Below, one piece after another: positions 1-8,392 of a stretch of DNA of 64,000 nucleotides. The first letter of the stretch is position 1; every line of letters starts with the position of its first letter. The DNA comes from a marine gamma proteobacterium HTCC2148. GTDB lineage: Bacteria > Pseudomonadota > Gammaproteobacteria > Pseudomonadales > Halieaceae. A program made the position numbers and the translations under genes. The notes beneath the pieces are model-generated. The model was not told where the DNA came from and did not search any database. It saw nothing but the letters and a program-made list of their open reading frames with translations. The stretch lies in NCBI GenBank assembly GCA_000156295.1, contig DS999225.1, positions 68,852 through 132,851 of the forward strand, given 5' to 3'.

Positions 1-386
1 AACTGGTACAGGAAGTTCAGCAGGGGTTGTTGTCAGCGACGGTGACGAACTATTTATTCCGCATTAATGAAGACCCGAATGAACACAATAACCTCGCTGC
101 GCAGTTCCCCAGGGTCGTCGAAAGCCTGGCGGGAAAAATTCATTATTGGCGCACACTCTACCCTGTAGCCGGTGCGCGATCTGAACTGGTGCCGCCACCG
201 GGCTGGCGTGCGCCGAAAGACTGGGCGACGTACCCGCGCTCGTTTGAAGAAACTCAGGCTGTTTCGGCACCCGGCATGCCCCCTGCATTTGCCTTAAAAC
301 CCCTGGATTTTCAGCACGGCGAAGCAGGGCGCCTGATTTATAATTGTGAGCCATACGAGCTGTTGGGTGGCGGGCTGTGTAAGTAG
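1..386 (+). CDS. Sulfatase (arylsulfatase-type), C-terminal fragment
   Basis: The open frame runs in from the left edge (first full codon at base 3) to a TAG at 384-386, so only about 127 C-terminal residues are present. The stretch reading YLFRINEDPNEHNNLAAQFP is the typical C-terminal 'DPxExxNLA' segment of alkaline-phosphatase-superfamily sulfatases, followed by a helix and a Trp-rich tail. The catalytic CxPxR region lies outside the window, so substrate and activity cannot be judged. It converges on recQ with only 5 bp between the stop codons. The family call is fairly secure; the specific substrate is unknown. Confidence 0.7.
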   Translation, partial: LVQEVQQGLLSATVTNYLFRINEDPNEHNNLAAQFPRVVESLAGKIHYWRTLYPVAGARSELVPPPGWRAPKDWATYPRSFEETQAVSAPGMPPAFALKPLDFQHGEAGRLIYNCEPYELLGGGLCK

Positions 387-391
387 CCCGT

Positions 392-2206
392 TTAAGCGGT
401 GGAAGCGGGCTGTTCTGCGAGGTGGTTTTCAATTACCTGAATGAAATCGGCACCGTATTTGTCGAGCTTGCGCTCCCCCACACCGGTCAGACGGCCAAAC
501 TGGGCCAGATTCTGTGGCAATGCGACACACATTTCTTGCAATGTGCGGTCGTGAAAGATGACATAGGGAGGGACGCCCTGGTCTTCAGCCAGCTCTCTGC
601 GCCGCTCCCGAAGCGCTTCCCAAAGGGCAACGTTTATGTCCGCGGGCAGACTTGTTTTGGTCGTTTGCTTCCCTGCTTTTTTGGGAACATCCCTGCGTAA
701 CTGGATGGTCTCTTCACCGCGCAATAGCGGCCTGCACTGTTCTTCCAAGCGCAGTGCACCAAATCGGTCCATATCAACGCGCAGGTAACCGCGTGCTACT
801 AATTGTCTGAACACCGAACGCCACTGGTTAGCGTCAAGGTCCTTCCCCAGGCCGTAAGTTGCCAAGCGATGATGGTCGAACTGATAGATTTTTTCACCCT
901 CGCCACCGCGTAATACATCGATTAAGTGATTAACGCCAAAGCGCTGCTCCGTGCGATAAACAGCCGACAGCGCCTTGCGGACAGCCTCTGTGCCGTCCCA
1001 GGTATCTACAGGTTCAAGGCAGCTGTCGCAGTTGCCACAGGGTTGCTCCAAAATGTCGCCGAAATACTTGAGCAAGCTCTGTCGCCTGCAGGATGTGATT
1101 TCGCAAAGGCCAAGCATTGCATTGAGCCTATGGCGTTCAGCGCGCTTGTGCTCTTCACTGCCGTCTGATGACTCGACCATTTGCCGCAGTTTAATGACGT
1201 CCTGTAAGCCATACACCATCCAGGCGTTGGACGGCGAGCCATCGCGTCCAGCACGCCCCGTTTCCTGATAGTAGGCCTCTACTGTTTTAGGCATGTCCAG
1301 ATGAGCCACAAAACGCACGTCCGGTTTGTCTATACCCATACCAAAGGCCACCGTGGCCACCATGATGACGCTATCTTCCCGCAAAAACCTGGATTGGTAA
1401 TCAGCCCGAATTCGGGCGTCCAAACCGGCGTGGTAAGGCAGTGCGTTGAAGCCCTGCTCTTGCAGCCAAAAAGCGATGTCTTCGGTCTTTTTGCGGGAAA
1501 GGCAGTAGACGATACCCGCGTCGGTGGGATGTTCCTCCTTCAGGAAACCCAACAACTGCTGCTTGGCATTCTGCTTCAGACTGATTCGGTAACGGATATT
1601 GGGTCGGTCGAACCCTGCGATAAACTGATCGGCGCTATCGAGATCGAGTCTGTGAATGATCTCCTTGCGGGTGCGTTCGTCAGCAGTGGCAGTCAGGGCA
1701 ATGCGGGGAATACTGGGAAACTGCTGGTGCAGCAGGCTCAGTTGCAGGTAATCGGCTCTGAAGTCGTGGCCCCACTGGGACACGCAATGTGCTTCATCGA
1801 TTGCAAACAGTGAAATCGGCGCCCTTTGTAGCAGTTCTATACTGCGCGCCTGAGTCAGCCGTTCAGGGGCGATGTAGAGCAGATCCAGTTGCCCTTGTAG
1901 CAGGTCCTGTTCAATTTGTGCTACCTGACCCGGTTCGAGAGTGGAGTTAAGAAAAGCCGCCTTCACCCCCAGCTGCCTCAGCGCACTGACCTGGTCCTGC
2001 ATAAGCGCGATCAGGGGTGATATCACTACACCGCAACCGGGGCGAACCAGAGCCGGGATCTGGTAACACAATGATTTTCCGCCACCGGTGGGCATGAGTA
2101 CCAGAGCATCCTGGCCGTTAACAACGGCGTTGATGATGTCATCCTGGGGAGGGCGGAAACGGTCGTAGCCGAAGGTATGTTTTAGAATATGCTGAGCGCT
2201 GGTCAT
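392..2206 (-). CDS. recQ: ATP-dependent DNA helicase RecQ
   Basis: This 3'-5' SF2 helicase acts in recombination and repair of gapped or stalled DNA. Starting at the ATG at 2204-2206 gives 604 residues, close to the usual size of about 610. The frame stays open further upstream to 2503, but that extension covers the divergent gene's promoter and start and has no family match. Visible features in order are Walker A (MPTGGGKS), the DEAH box within [16 protein letters not shown], the helicase C-terminal half, a four-cysteine zinc site (C..C..CGNCDSC), an RQC winged helix, and a C-terminal HRDC domain ending near the Ala-rich tail. It is divergent from the DUF4212 gene with a short shared promoter region. 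Confidence 0.95.
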   Translation of the reverse strand: MTSAQHILKHTFGYDRFRPPQDDIINAVVNGQDALVLMPTGGGKSLCYQIPALVRPGCGVVISPLIALMQDQVSALRQLGVKAAFLNSTLEPGQVAQIEQDLLQGQLDLLYIAPERLTQARSIELLQRAPISLFAIDEAHCVSQWGHDFRADYLQLSLLHQQFPSIPRIALTATADERTRKEIIHRLDLDSADQFIAGFDRPNIRYRISLKQNAKQQLLGFLKEEHPTDAGIVYCLSRKKTEDIAFWLQEQGFNALPYHAGLDARIRADYQSRFLREDSVIMVATVAFGMGIDKPDVRFVAHLDMPKTVEAYYQETGRAGRDGSPSNAWMVYGLQDVIKLRQMVESSDGSEEHKRAERHRLNAMLGLCEITSCRRQSLLKYFGDILEQPCGNCDSCLEPVDTWDGTEAVRKALSAVYRTEQRFGVNHLIDVLRGGEGEKIYQFDHHRLATYGLGKDLDANQWRSVFRQLVARGYLRVDMDRFGALRLEEQCRPLLRGEETIQLRRDVPKKAGKQTTKTSLPADINVALWEALRERRRELAEDQGVPPYVIFHDRTLQEMCVALPQNLAQFGRLTGVGERKLDKYGADFIQVIENHLAEQPASTA

Positions 2207-2329
2207 TGCTGGAGAGTATATATGCCTTTTGGGTAGCCCTGCCAGATTAAGGTTTAAGAGTAAGTAGAGAGCATCTGGAGTAATATCTGGATGGTAGTTA
2301 ATGATAACAACACCAACAGGAGGTGTGTG

Positions 2330-2599
2330 ATGTCCCCACTCAATGAAGAGCAGGGTAAAGAATATTGGCGCCGCAATTTGTCCTTGATGCTCAAGCTGCT
2401 GACAATCTGGTTTATCGTCAGCTATGGCTTCGGCATTATTCTGGTTGATGTGCTCAACCAGATTAAGATTGGCGGCTATCAGCTGGGATTCTGGTTCGCA
2501 CAACAGGGTTCAATTTACGTATTTGTAGGATTGATTTTCTATTATGCCAAGAAGATGGCCGCGCTGGACAAAGAATTTGGTGTGGAAGAAGACGAATAG
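2330..2599 (+). CDS. DUF4212 small subunit of sodium:solute symporter
   Basis: An 89-residue membrane protein with two predicted membrane helices (roughly residues 21-40 and 56-75) and an acidic C-terminus. The ATG at 2330 is chosen because a strong Shine-Dalgarno AGGAGG (2318-2323) sits just before it; an in-frame ATG at 2291 lacks one. DUF4212 proteins are regularly encoded directly before a VC_2705-type large symporter subunit, as here (11 bp gap). By family knowledge the pair is thought to form a two-part Na+/carboxylate symporter; the exact role of the small subunit is not established. Confidence 0.88.
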   Translation: MSPLNEEQGKEYWRRNLSLMLKLLTIWFIVSYGFGIILVDVLNQIKIGGYQLGFWFAQQGSIYVFVGLIFYYAKKMAALDKEFGVEEDE

Positions 2600-2610
2600 G
2601 GAACTCTGGC

Positions 2611-4347
2611 ATGGACCTGCAAACATTAACGTATGTTGTCGTGGGCTTTACCTTTGCCCTCTATATTGGAATCGCCATCTGGGCCCGCGCAGGATCGACA
2701 AAAGATTTTTATGTCGCAGGCGGTGGTATTCATCCCATTCAAAACGGTATGGCCACTGCAGCAGACTGGATGTCTGCTGCATCGTTTATTTCTATGGCTG
2801 GCCTTATAGCCCTGAGTTACGGAGGCTATGGTGGTTCGGTGTTCCTGATGGGCTGGACCGGCGGTTATGTCATCCTCGCCATGCTGATTGCGCCTTACCT
2901 GCGTAAGTACGGAAAATTTACGGTGCCAGAGTTTATTGGTGATCGTTTCTACTCCAACTCAGCGCGCACTGTTGCAGTGATTTGCCTCATTATCTGCTCT
3001 GTCACTTATGTTATCGGCCAGATGAAAGGTGTTGGTGTGGCGTTTTCCCGCTTCCTGGAAGTGGACTACGACACCGGACTTTATGTAGGCATGACGATCG
3101 TTTTCTTCTACGCCGTGCTGGGCGGTATGAAGGGTATAACCTATACCCAGATCGCCCAGTACTGCGTGCTGATTCTGGCCTATACCATTCCTGCTATTTT
3201 TATCAGCCTGCAATTGACCGGCAATCCAGTGCCTCAGCTCGGCCTGGGAAGCACGTTGGTCGGCACAGATGTCTACCTGCTGGACAAGCTCGATATGGTG
3301 GTTACAGACCTCGGCTTTAAAGAGTACACGACCAATGTGCGATTGAGTGGTATTAATATGTTCGCCTATACCATGTCATTGATGATTGGCACGGCGGGTT
3401 TGCCTCACGTTATTATCCGTTTTTTCACTGTGCCTAAAGTTAAAGATGCACGTTCTTCTGCGGGTTGGGCGCTGGTATTCATCGCAATCCTCTACACGAC
3501 TGCCCCTGCAGTAGCGGGTATGGCTCGTCTGAACTTGATTGACACCCTCGGTGGTGAAGATGGCCAGGGTTTGATCATTGAAGATCGCCCTGTCTGGTTC
3601 AAGAACTGGGAAAAAACCGGTCTACTGAACTTTGATGACAAAAACGGCGACGGTCGAATCCAGTATTCTGCGGACAAGGACGTCAACGAGATGGTCAAGA
3701 TTGATAATGACATTATGGTTTTGGCCAATCCGGAAATTGCCAAGCTGCCCAACTGGGTGATTGCGCTGGTAGCCGCCGGTGGTCTCGCTGCTGCGCTATC
3801 GACCGCCGCGGGTCTGTTACTGGCAATTTCTTCAGCGATCTCACATGACTTGCTCAAGGGTATTCTGACGCCAAACATCAGTGAGAAAGCGGAGTTGAAT
3901 GCCTCTCGAATAGCAATGGCGTTTGCTATTGCTGGAGCGGGTTACCTGGGGCTCAATCCGCCGGGGTTTGCCGCGGGAACCGTCGCCCTTGCTTTTGGAC
4001 TTGCAGCATCCTCGATTTTCCCGGCGCTGATGATGGGTATCTTCTCCAAGAGCATTACCAAAGAAGGCGCCATCGCTGGCATGGTTGGCGGTATTGGTGT
4101 GACCTTGTTCTATGTGTTCCAGCACAAGGGCATCATGTTTATCCCGGATACTGCGTTCCTCGGTGACACGCTCCCCAACTGGTTTTTGGGTATCGAGCCC
4201 AATGCCTTTGGCGTTGTCGGTGCAGCAGTCAACTTTACGGTAGCCTTTGTGGTGTCCAGAGTAACGGCTGAACCTCCACAGGAAGTTCAGGGTTTAGTAG
4301 AACATATCCGTGTGCCCGTGGGTTCTGGCGAGGCGAATGCTCACTAA
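2611..4347 (+). CDS. Sodium:solute symporter, VC_2705/ActP-like large subunit
   Basis: A 578-residue inner-membrane permease of the solute:sodium symporter family, with about 13 hydrophobic segments. It carries the ActP-like N-terminal region (DFYVAGGGIHPIQNGMATAADWMSAASF split over residues 31-58) typical of acetate/short carboxylate carriers. An extended hydrophilic loop near residues 315-375 contains DKNGDGRIQ, which resembles an EF-hand calcium loop. It is in an apparent operon with the DUF4212 gene upstream and the cNMP/CBS protein downstream, an arrangement common in gammaproteobacteria. The substrate, probably a small carboxylate such as acetate, is inferred from family only. Confidence 0.9.
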   Translation: MDLQTLTYVVVGFTFALYIGIAIWARAGSTKDFYVAGGGIHPIQNGMATAADWMSAASFISMAGLIALSYGGYGGSVFLMGWTGGYVILAMLIAPYLRKYGKFTVPEFIGDRFYSNSARTVAVICLIICSVTYVIGQMKGVGVAFSRFLEVDYDTGLYVGMTIVFFYAVLGGMKGITYTQIAQYCVLILAYTIPAIFISLQLTGNPVPQLGLGSTLVGTDVYLLDKLDMVVTDLGFKEYTTNVRLSGINMFAYTMSLMIGTAGLPHVIIRFFTVPKVKDARSSAGWALVFIAILYTTAPAVAGMARLNLIDTLGGEDGQGLIIEDRPVWFKNWEKTGLLNFDDKNGDGRIQYSADKDVNEMVKIDNDIMVLANPEIAKLPNWVIALVAAGGLAAALSTAAGLLLAISSAISHDLLKGILTPNISEKAELNASRIAMAFAIAGAGYLGLNPPGFAAGTVALAFGLAASSIFPALMMGIFSKSITKEGAIAGMVGGIGVTLFYVFQHKGIMFIPDTAFLGDTLPNWFLGIEPNAFGVVGAAVNFTVAFVVSRVTAEPPQEVQGLVEHIRVPVGSGEANAH

Positions 4348-4468
4348 AATCAGCATGACCATTATCAGGGAGGCGCCGCTTTGCAGCGTCTTGACGCGGG
4401 CCTAAACTTGTCTCGCTGGTATCTGGTATTCCTGGATAGCAGTGCACCACCGATTGGAGCGGCACTCA

Positions 4469-4933
4469 GTGTTCAAGAATAAGCATGTAGTCATTGCCAT
4501 TATTGTGGCCCCCATTCTTTCGATACTGGCTTGGGTTGGCGTTGGCCAGTTCACCGGTGAACAACCTCAATTGGCGCAGCCGGGCCAATCTTATCCGCTG
4601 CTGGAAAAAAGTAACTGCCGCTATAATAGCGGTGCCTGCGACCTGGCGAATGAAGATTTTAAATTCCGCCTTACTCTGCAGGATGACACTGTCGGCCCGG
4701 AGATTCTCCTGACTTCTACTCATCCCCTGGAGGGCGTGGTACTGGCAGTCGGCGTAGCGGGCACGAGTCCCATACCGGTCGCTATGAGAGCATCTGATGG
4801 CAATGGCTTGGAGTGGCGCATCGCCCTGAAGGCGAAGCCAGGGCCTGCGGAGCGCATTCGAATTGCGGCTAGTGCAGATGGCAGCAGCTATTTCGCCGAT
4901 GCGTCTACGACTTTTTTGCAACCAAGGGGCTAA
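4469..4933 (+). CDS. Small membrane-anchored hypothetical protein
   Basis: A 154-residue protein starting at GTG 4469 with GGAG at 4456-4459; an in-frame GTG at 4442 has no clear ribosome site. One N-terminal membrane helix (about residues 6-22, VVIAIIVAPILSILAWVGVG) is followed by a soluble region of mostly beta character with two cysteines in CRYNSGAC. I do not recognise a named domain. It lies between the symporter and the cNMP/CBS protein, 8 bp before the latter, so it is probably part of the same transcript. An accessory role for the symporter is a guess from position only. Confidence 0.7.
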   Translation: MFKNKHVVIAIIVAPILSILAWVGVGQFTGEQPQLAQPGQSYPLLEKSNCRYNSGACDLANEDFKFRLTLQDDTVGPEILLTSTHPLEGVVLAVGVAGTSPIPVAMRASDGNGLEWRIALKAKPGPAERIRIAASADGSSYFADASTTFLQPRG

Positions 4934-4941
4934 GCTGTCTC

Positions 4942-6849
4942 ATGAGTGACAAGATATCAACGCAGCACGTACACGATCGGGAGCAGGCCAACCACATTGA
5001 CGCGCTTGGTACATCAGAACGAGTGACGGTTGCTGAATTCATTCGGCAAACTCTGCCGTTTAATGAGCTGCCTGCGAGTATCCTCTATCCCTGTGTTGCA
5101 AAAATTCTGGTGCAGTGCCACTGCCGAGGCGAGAGTTTTAGCGCAGATACGCTCGATAAAGGACTGCGAATTATACGCAGCGGCGCCGTGGAGTTGCGCG
5201 ATAGTGATAATAAATTGCTGGATAGACTGGGCGAAGGCGAGAGCTTTCATATTATCGGTTTAAATGCTGAACGGGGGGCGGTGATAGCCACCGTTATTGA
5301 GGATGCTCTGGTCTATTTCCTGCCCGACGATGTGTATAGAGGTTTGCGGAAGAACGATCGGAGTTTTGATCGGTACTTTAGTGGGCAACGAAACCGGCGC
5401 TTGCGCAGGGCGGCTCGCTACCAGCCTGAACTCAATACCATGATGCAGCAAGTGAACACGCTGATGAGCACCAACTTGCTCATGATGGAACCATCAGCCA
5501 CGGTTCAGGAAACGGCTCAAGCCATGGCTAAGCGCAGGGTATCTTCCGCTTTTGTGGTGAAGAATACGGAGTTGCTGGGCATTGTTACTGATCGAGATTT
5601 GCGAGTACGTGCAGTGGCGAAAGCTCTGGCTCCCGAAACACCGGTAAGTCAGGTAATGACGACAAACCCGGAATGGGTCGAGGGGCAGGAGACTATTTTT
5701 GCAGCCACCTTGCTAATGACTCAGGGTCGATTTCACCATCTGCCGGTAAAAATAAATGGTGAGACAGTCGGCATAGTAACAACCTCGGGTTTAATACTGG
5801 CGAAACAGGATGACCCAGTTTATTTGGTACAGCATATTTCGCGGCAAGCCGATGTAAACGGTATAAAACAGTTAGTTTCCGGGATGTCTAAGCTGATGAT
5901 TCAGTGGGTTAACTCCGGCATGCGGGCCCAGCAAGTGAGCCAGATTTTAACCGCTGTATCCGATGCAATCACCATTCGCTTGATTCAGTTGGCAGAGGAA
6001 CAATTTGGCCCAGCTCCGGTGCCGTGGTGTTGGGCCGGTTTTGGTTCCCAGGCCAGGTCAGAGCAACTGCTAGGCGCTGACCAGGACAATGGGTTGGTGA
6101 TTTCTGACGCAGTGACTGCCGATCAACTCCCCTGGTTTGAGAAGTTGGCACGATTTGTTTGTGATGCTTTGAATGAATGCGGTTACGTGCATTGTCCCGG
6201 TGGCATTATGGCAATGACCGATGAATGGTGTCAGCCACTGGCCACCTGGCAGGATACTGTGCGCCGATGGACTCGTTCACCTACGCAGGACGCGGTGATG
6301 CGGGTGAGTATATTCTTCGATGTGCGTTGTATTTATGGCGATTGCTCTCTGGCAGACCGTTTGCAAGAGACCATGCTTGAGCAAGCATCGCAAAACTCGA
6401 TTTTTCTGGCGGCTTTGTGCGCTAATGCACTGGAGGCCAGGCCGCCTCTGGGTATTTTTCGTCGCTTTGTGGTAGATCGTGACGGAGAGCACCGCAAGGA
6501 GTTAGATTTAAAAAAACGAGGCGTACTGCCTCTGACTGAAATTGTTCGTTTGCACGCACTTGCGCACAAGATTTCTGCGGTTAACACCGATGAGCGCCTC
6601 AAGGCACTGGCGGCGGAGAAGCATCTGACAATCACCAATAGTCGGAACCTTGCCGATGCCCTGCACTTCATCCAGCACTTGCGAATCAGTCATCAGTGCG
6701 AGCAGGTTATGCGTGGCGAAAGTGTTTCGAATTTCCTGAATCCTCGCGATCTGCCGAAGATGGCCAGAGAGCAGTTGCGAGACGCATTTACTATTATCGA
6801 TGAAGCTCAGTCAGCTATCAGGCAAACCTACCGAGCGGGAATGGCTTAA
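4942..6849 (+). CDS. cNMP-binding/CBS/DUF294 nucleotidyltransferase-like signalling protein
   Basis: A 635-residue cytoplasmic protein. A cyclic-nucleotide-binding-like domain covers about residues 33-145, two CBS motifs about 165-290 (first with RRVSSAFVV, second with GRFHHLPV), then a DUF294 putative nucleotidyltransferase domain with GSQARSEQLLGADQDNGLV (GSxxRxEx5DxD pattern) and a DUF294 C-terminal helical domain. Such proteins often sit beside actP-like symporters and are presumed to sense energy state or nucleotides; no activity is proven for this one. Its TAA overlaps the ATG of the next reading frame (TAATG at 6847-6851), showing the next gene was translationally coupled. Confidence 0.88.
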   Translation: MSDKISTQHVHDREQANHIDALGTSERVTVAEFIRQTLPFNELPASILYPCVAKILVQCHCRGESFSADTLDKGLRIIRSGAVELRDSDNKLLDRLGEGESFHIIGLNAERGAVIATVIEDALVYFLPDDVYRGLRKNDRSFDRYFSGQRNRRLRRAARYQPELNTMMQQVNTLMSTNLLMMEPSATVQETAQAMAKRRVSSAFVVKNTELLGIVTDRDLRVRAVAKALAPETPVSQVMTTNPEWVEGQETIFAATLLMTQGRFHHLPVKINGETVGIVTTSGLILAKQDDPVYLVQHISRQADVNGIKQLVSGMSKLMIQWVNSGMRAQQVSQILTAVSDAITIRLIQLAEEQFGPAPVPWCWAGFGSQARSEQLLGADQDNGLVISDAVTADQLPWFEKLARFVCDALNECGYVHCPGGIMAMTDEWCQPLATWQDTVRRWTRSPTQDAVMRVSIFFDVRCIYGDCSLADRLQETMLEQASQNSIFLAALCANALEARPPLGIFRRFVVDRDGEHRKELDLKKRGVLPLTEIVRLHALAHKISAVNTDERLKALAAEKHLTITNSRNLADALHFIQHLRISHQCEQVMRGESVSNFLNPRDLPKMAREQLRDAFTIIDEAQSAIRQTYRAGMA

Positions 6850-7199
6850 TGTGGCAATTGCGAGCGCGGCGCCTCGCATACAGTCATCGGGTGACGAGAA
6901 CAGCGTTGCAGCAATGCTGGCAACAGCCCAAACCATCCTAAAAGGCAGATTGGCGCAAGACGCCGTTATTGATGCCTTTGGTGGGCACTTTATTGCAGGA
7001 AGAAGCGTTGCTCAGGCGACATGGTCGGATCATAGAACCCGGGGCACTGCACTCGCAGGACTGCCGCAGTCGCTATAATCTGCTGCACTTTCACGGCCAC
7101 AATGCCCTGCTGGATGCTCTGGCGACAGCAGAGTTGCTGATAGCGATGGCGGCACACCGGAGTGTGGGCGAGACTTTCTCAGTGAGTGAGCTGTTATAG
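6849..7199 (+). pseudogene. DEDDh (DnaQ-like) 3'-5' exonuclease, internally deleted remnant
   Basis: The frame starting at ATG 6849 overlaps the previous stop (TAATG) and reads MWQLRARRLAYSHRV for 30 codons. It then hits TAA at 6939-6941 and continues in the same frame to a stop at 7197-7199. The first part resembles the N-terminus, and the second part the C-terminus, of the exonuclease normally following the symporter and cNMP/CBS genes: HNALLDALATAELLIAM is a good ExoIII motif. The central region that should carry the ExoI (DxE) and ExoII motifs is missing, so only about 110 of roughly 220 or more residues remain. A reading frame at 6800-7078 is a shadow. Comparison with intact homologues is from memory, but the ExoIII match and missing catalytic core are visible. 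Confidence 0.72.
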
Positions 7200-7297
7200 C
7201 CAGTGCCACTTCACATTTCTTTTACTGACAGACACACCCAATCTTTGGGTTCTCGCGTAAACTATGCATTAGGCAAGTATTTCCATCAAATGGCTGT

Positions 7298-8392
7298 GTG
7301 GCGAAAATAATTATGTCGAGGCTGGTTAAAAACCTGGTTGTCCCTCTGTTGGTATTAGCGGTAGCCGCTCTTATAGCTTATGCGCTGATAAATAGCAGGC
7401 CACCCTTACCGCAACGAGAGAGCACTATTACGGTGCCCGTTGTCGAGGTTCGGGAGGTGCAGCCAGGGCCTGTGCCGGTAGAGATGGAATCTCGCGGCAT
7501 AGTCACGCCGCGGCGAAACATCGAGCTGGTGTCTGAAGTGTCGGGACGAGTCATCTGGGTTGATCCGGGGTTTCTCCAGGGCGAGGAGATCGCTGAGGGC
7601 CAACTGTTGTTGCGTATCGATCCCATTGATTATGAGGTGGCGCGCTCCGAGGCTGAGGCGTCGTTGGCCAGCGCAGAGCTTTCGCTTGCTGAGGTGAAGG
7701 TGCTGGTCAAGAAGGCCGCGATTGCCGAGGCCGAAGCAGGTGTGGTTGCAGCAAAGGATCGTTTGCGGCAGGCCAGAACAGACCTTGCCAATACAGAAGT
7801 GAGGGCACCCTTTAATGCGGTGGTGGATATCAAACGCGTAGACCTTGGCCAATACGTGCAAGCGGGCTCTGCATTGATGAAGTTGTTGAGTACCGGGGTA
7901 GCGGAGGTGAGACTGCCGCTGCTCGCTTCGGATGTGCCTTTTGTGAAGTACGGTCAGGATGCCGAGGGCAATTGGCAAGAGCTCACGCTGACCGCGACTT
8001 TTGGTAACGTGCAACATAGCTGGCAGGCGCGCCTCGCCCGCCTGGAAAGGCGGGTCGATGAGCAAACCCGGGTCTTCTTCCTGGTCGCCCAGGTTGACCT
8101 GCCTTACGACAGGGACTTGCACTCGCATATTCTTGCGATGGGGCTATTCGTCGAGGCCGGCTTTGAAGGCAACGCGATACCCAATGCGGTTCGACTGCCT
8201 CGCTCTGCGTTGCACCAGCAAAACTATGTTTACGTTGTTACCGACGAAAAGCTTGCTCGCCGGGGTGTCACCCTGATTCGGCGGGAAGGCGACAGTGTGA
8301 TCGTTGGTGAAGGACTGCAGCCGGGAGACCGTGTGGTGCTCAGTCGTCTGGACCTGATGGTCGATGGCATGGCGGTTCAGATAGATGGCTGA
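7298..8392 (+). CDS. RND efflux periplasmic adaptor (membrane fusion protein)
   Basis: A 364-residue protein (GTG 7298; ATG 7313 is equally possible and neither has a strong Shine-Dalgarno). An N-terminal membrane anchor (about residues 10-30) is followed by a lipoyl/barrel-sandwich half with SRGIVTPRRNIELVSEVSG, an alpha-helical hairpin rich in Ala/Glu (about 105-160), the second lipoyl half (LANTEVRAPFNAVVDIKRVD), a beta-barrel and a C-terminal membrane-proximal domain (GEGLQPGDRVVLS). It bridges an RND pump to an outer-membrane channel. The last 8 bp overlap the permease gene. No outer-membrane factor gene lies nearby, so a channel elsewhere is presumably used. Substrate unknown. Confidence 0.9.
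   Translation: MAKIIMSRLVKNLVVPLLVLAVAALIAYALINSRPPLPQRESTITVPVVEVREVQPGPVPVEMESRGIVTPRRNIELVSEVSGRVIWVDPGFLQGEEIAEGQLLLRIDPIDYEVARSEAEASLASAELSLAEVKVLVKKAAIAEAEAGVVAAKDRLRQARTDLANTEVRAPFNAVVDIKRVDLGQYVQAGSALMKLLSTGVAEVRLPLLASDVPFVKYGQDAEGNWQELTLTATFGNVQHSWQARLARLERRVDEQTRVFFLVAQVDLPYDRDLHSHILAMGLFVEAGFEGNAIPNAVRLPRSALHQQNYVYVVTDEKLARRGVTLIRREGDSVIVGEGLQPGDRVVLSRLDLMVDGMAVQIDG

Noticed and set aside
1301-1813. 170-codon plus-strand ORF inside recQ
   Set aside because: Antisense shadow of recQ codons with no recognisable motif or ribosome site.
2207-2503. N-terminal extension of recQ by 99 codons
   Set aside because: It overlaps the start and ribosome site of the divergent DUF4212 gene and has no RecQ-like content; ATG 2206 gives the normal RecQ N-terminus.
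7406-8128. 240-codon minus-strand ORF inside the efflux adaptor gene
   Set aside because: Composition (His/Arg/Gln rich) is typical of an antisense shadow; the plus strand encodes a complete adaptor.
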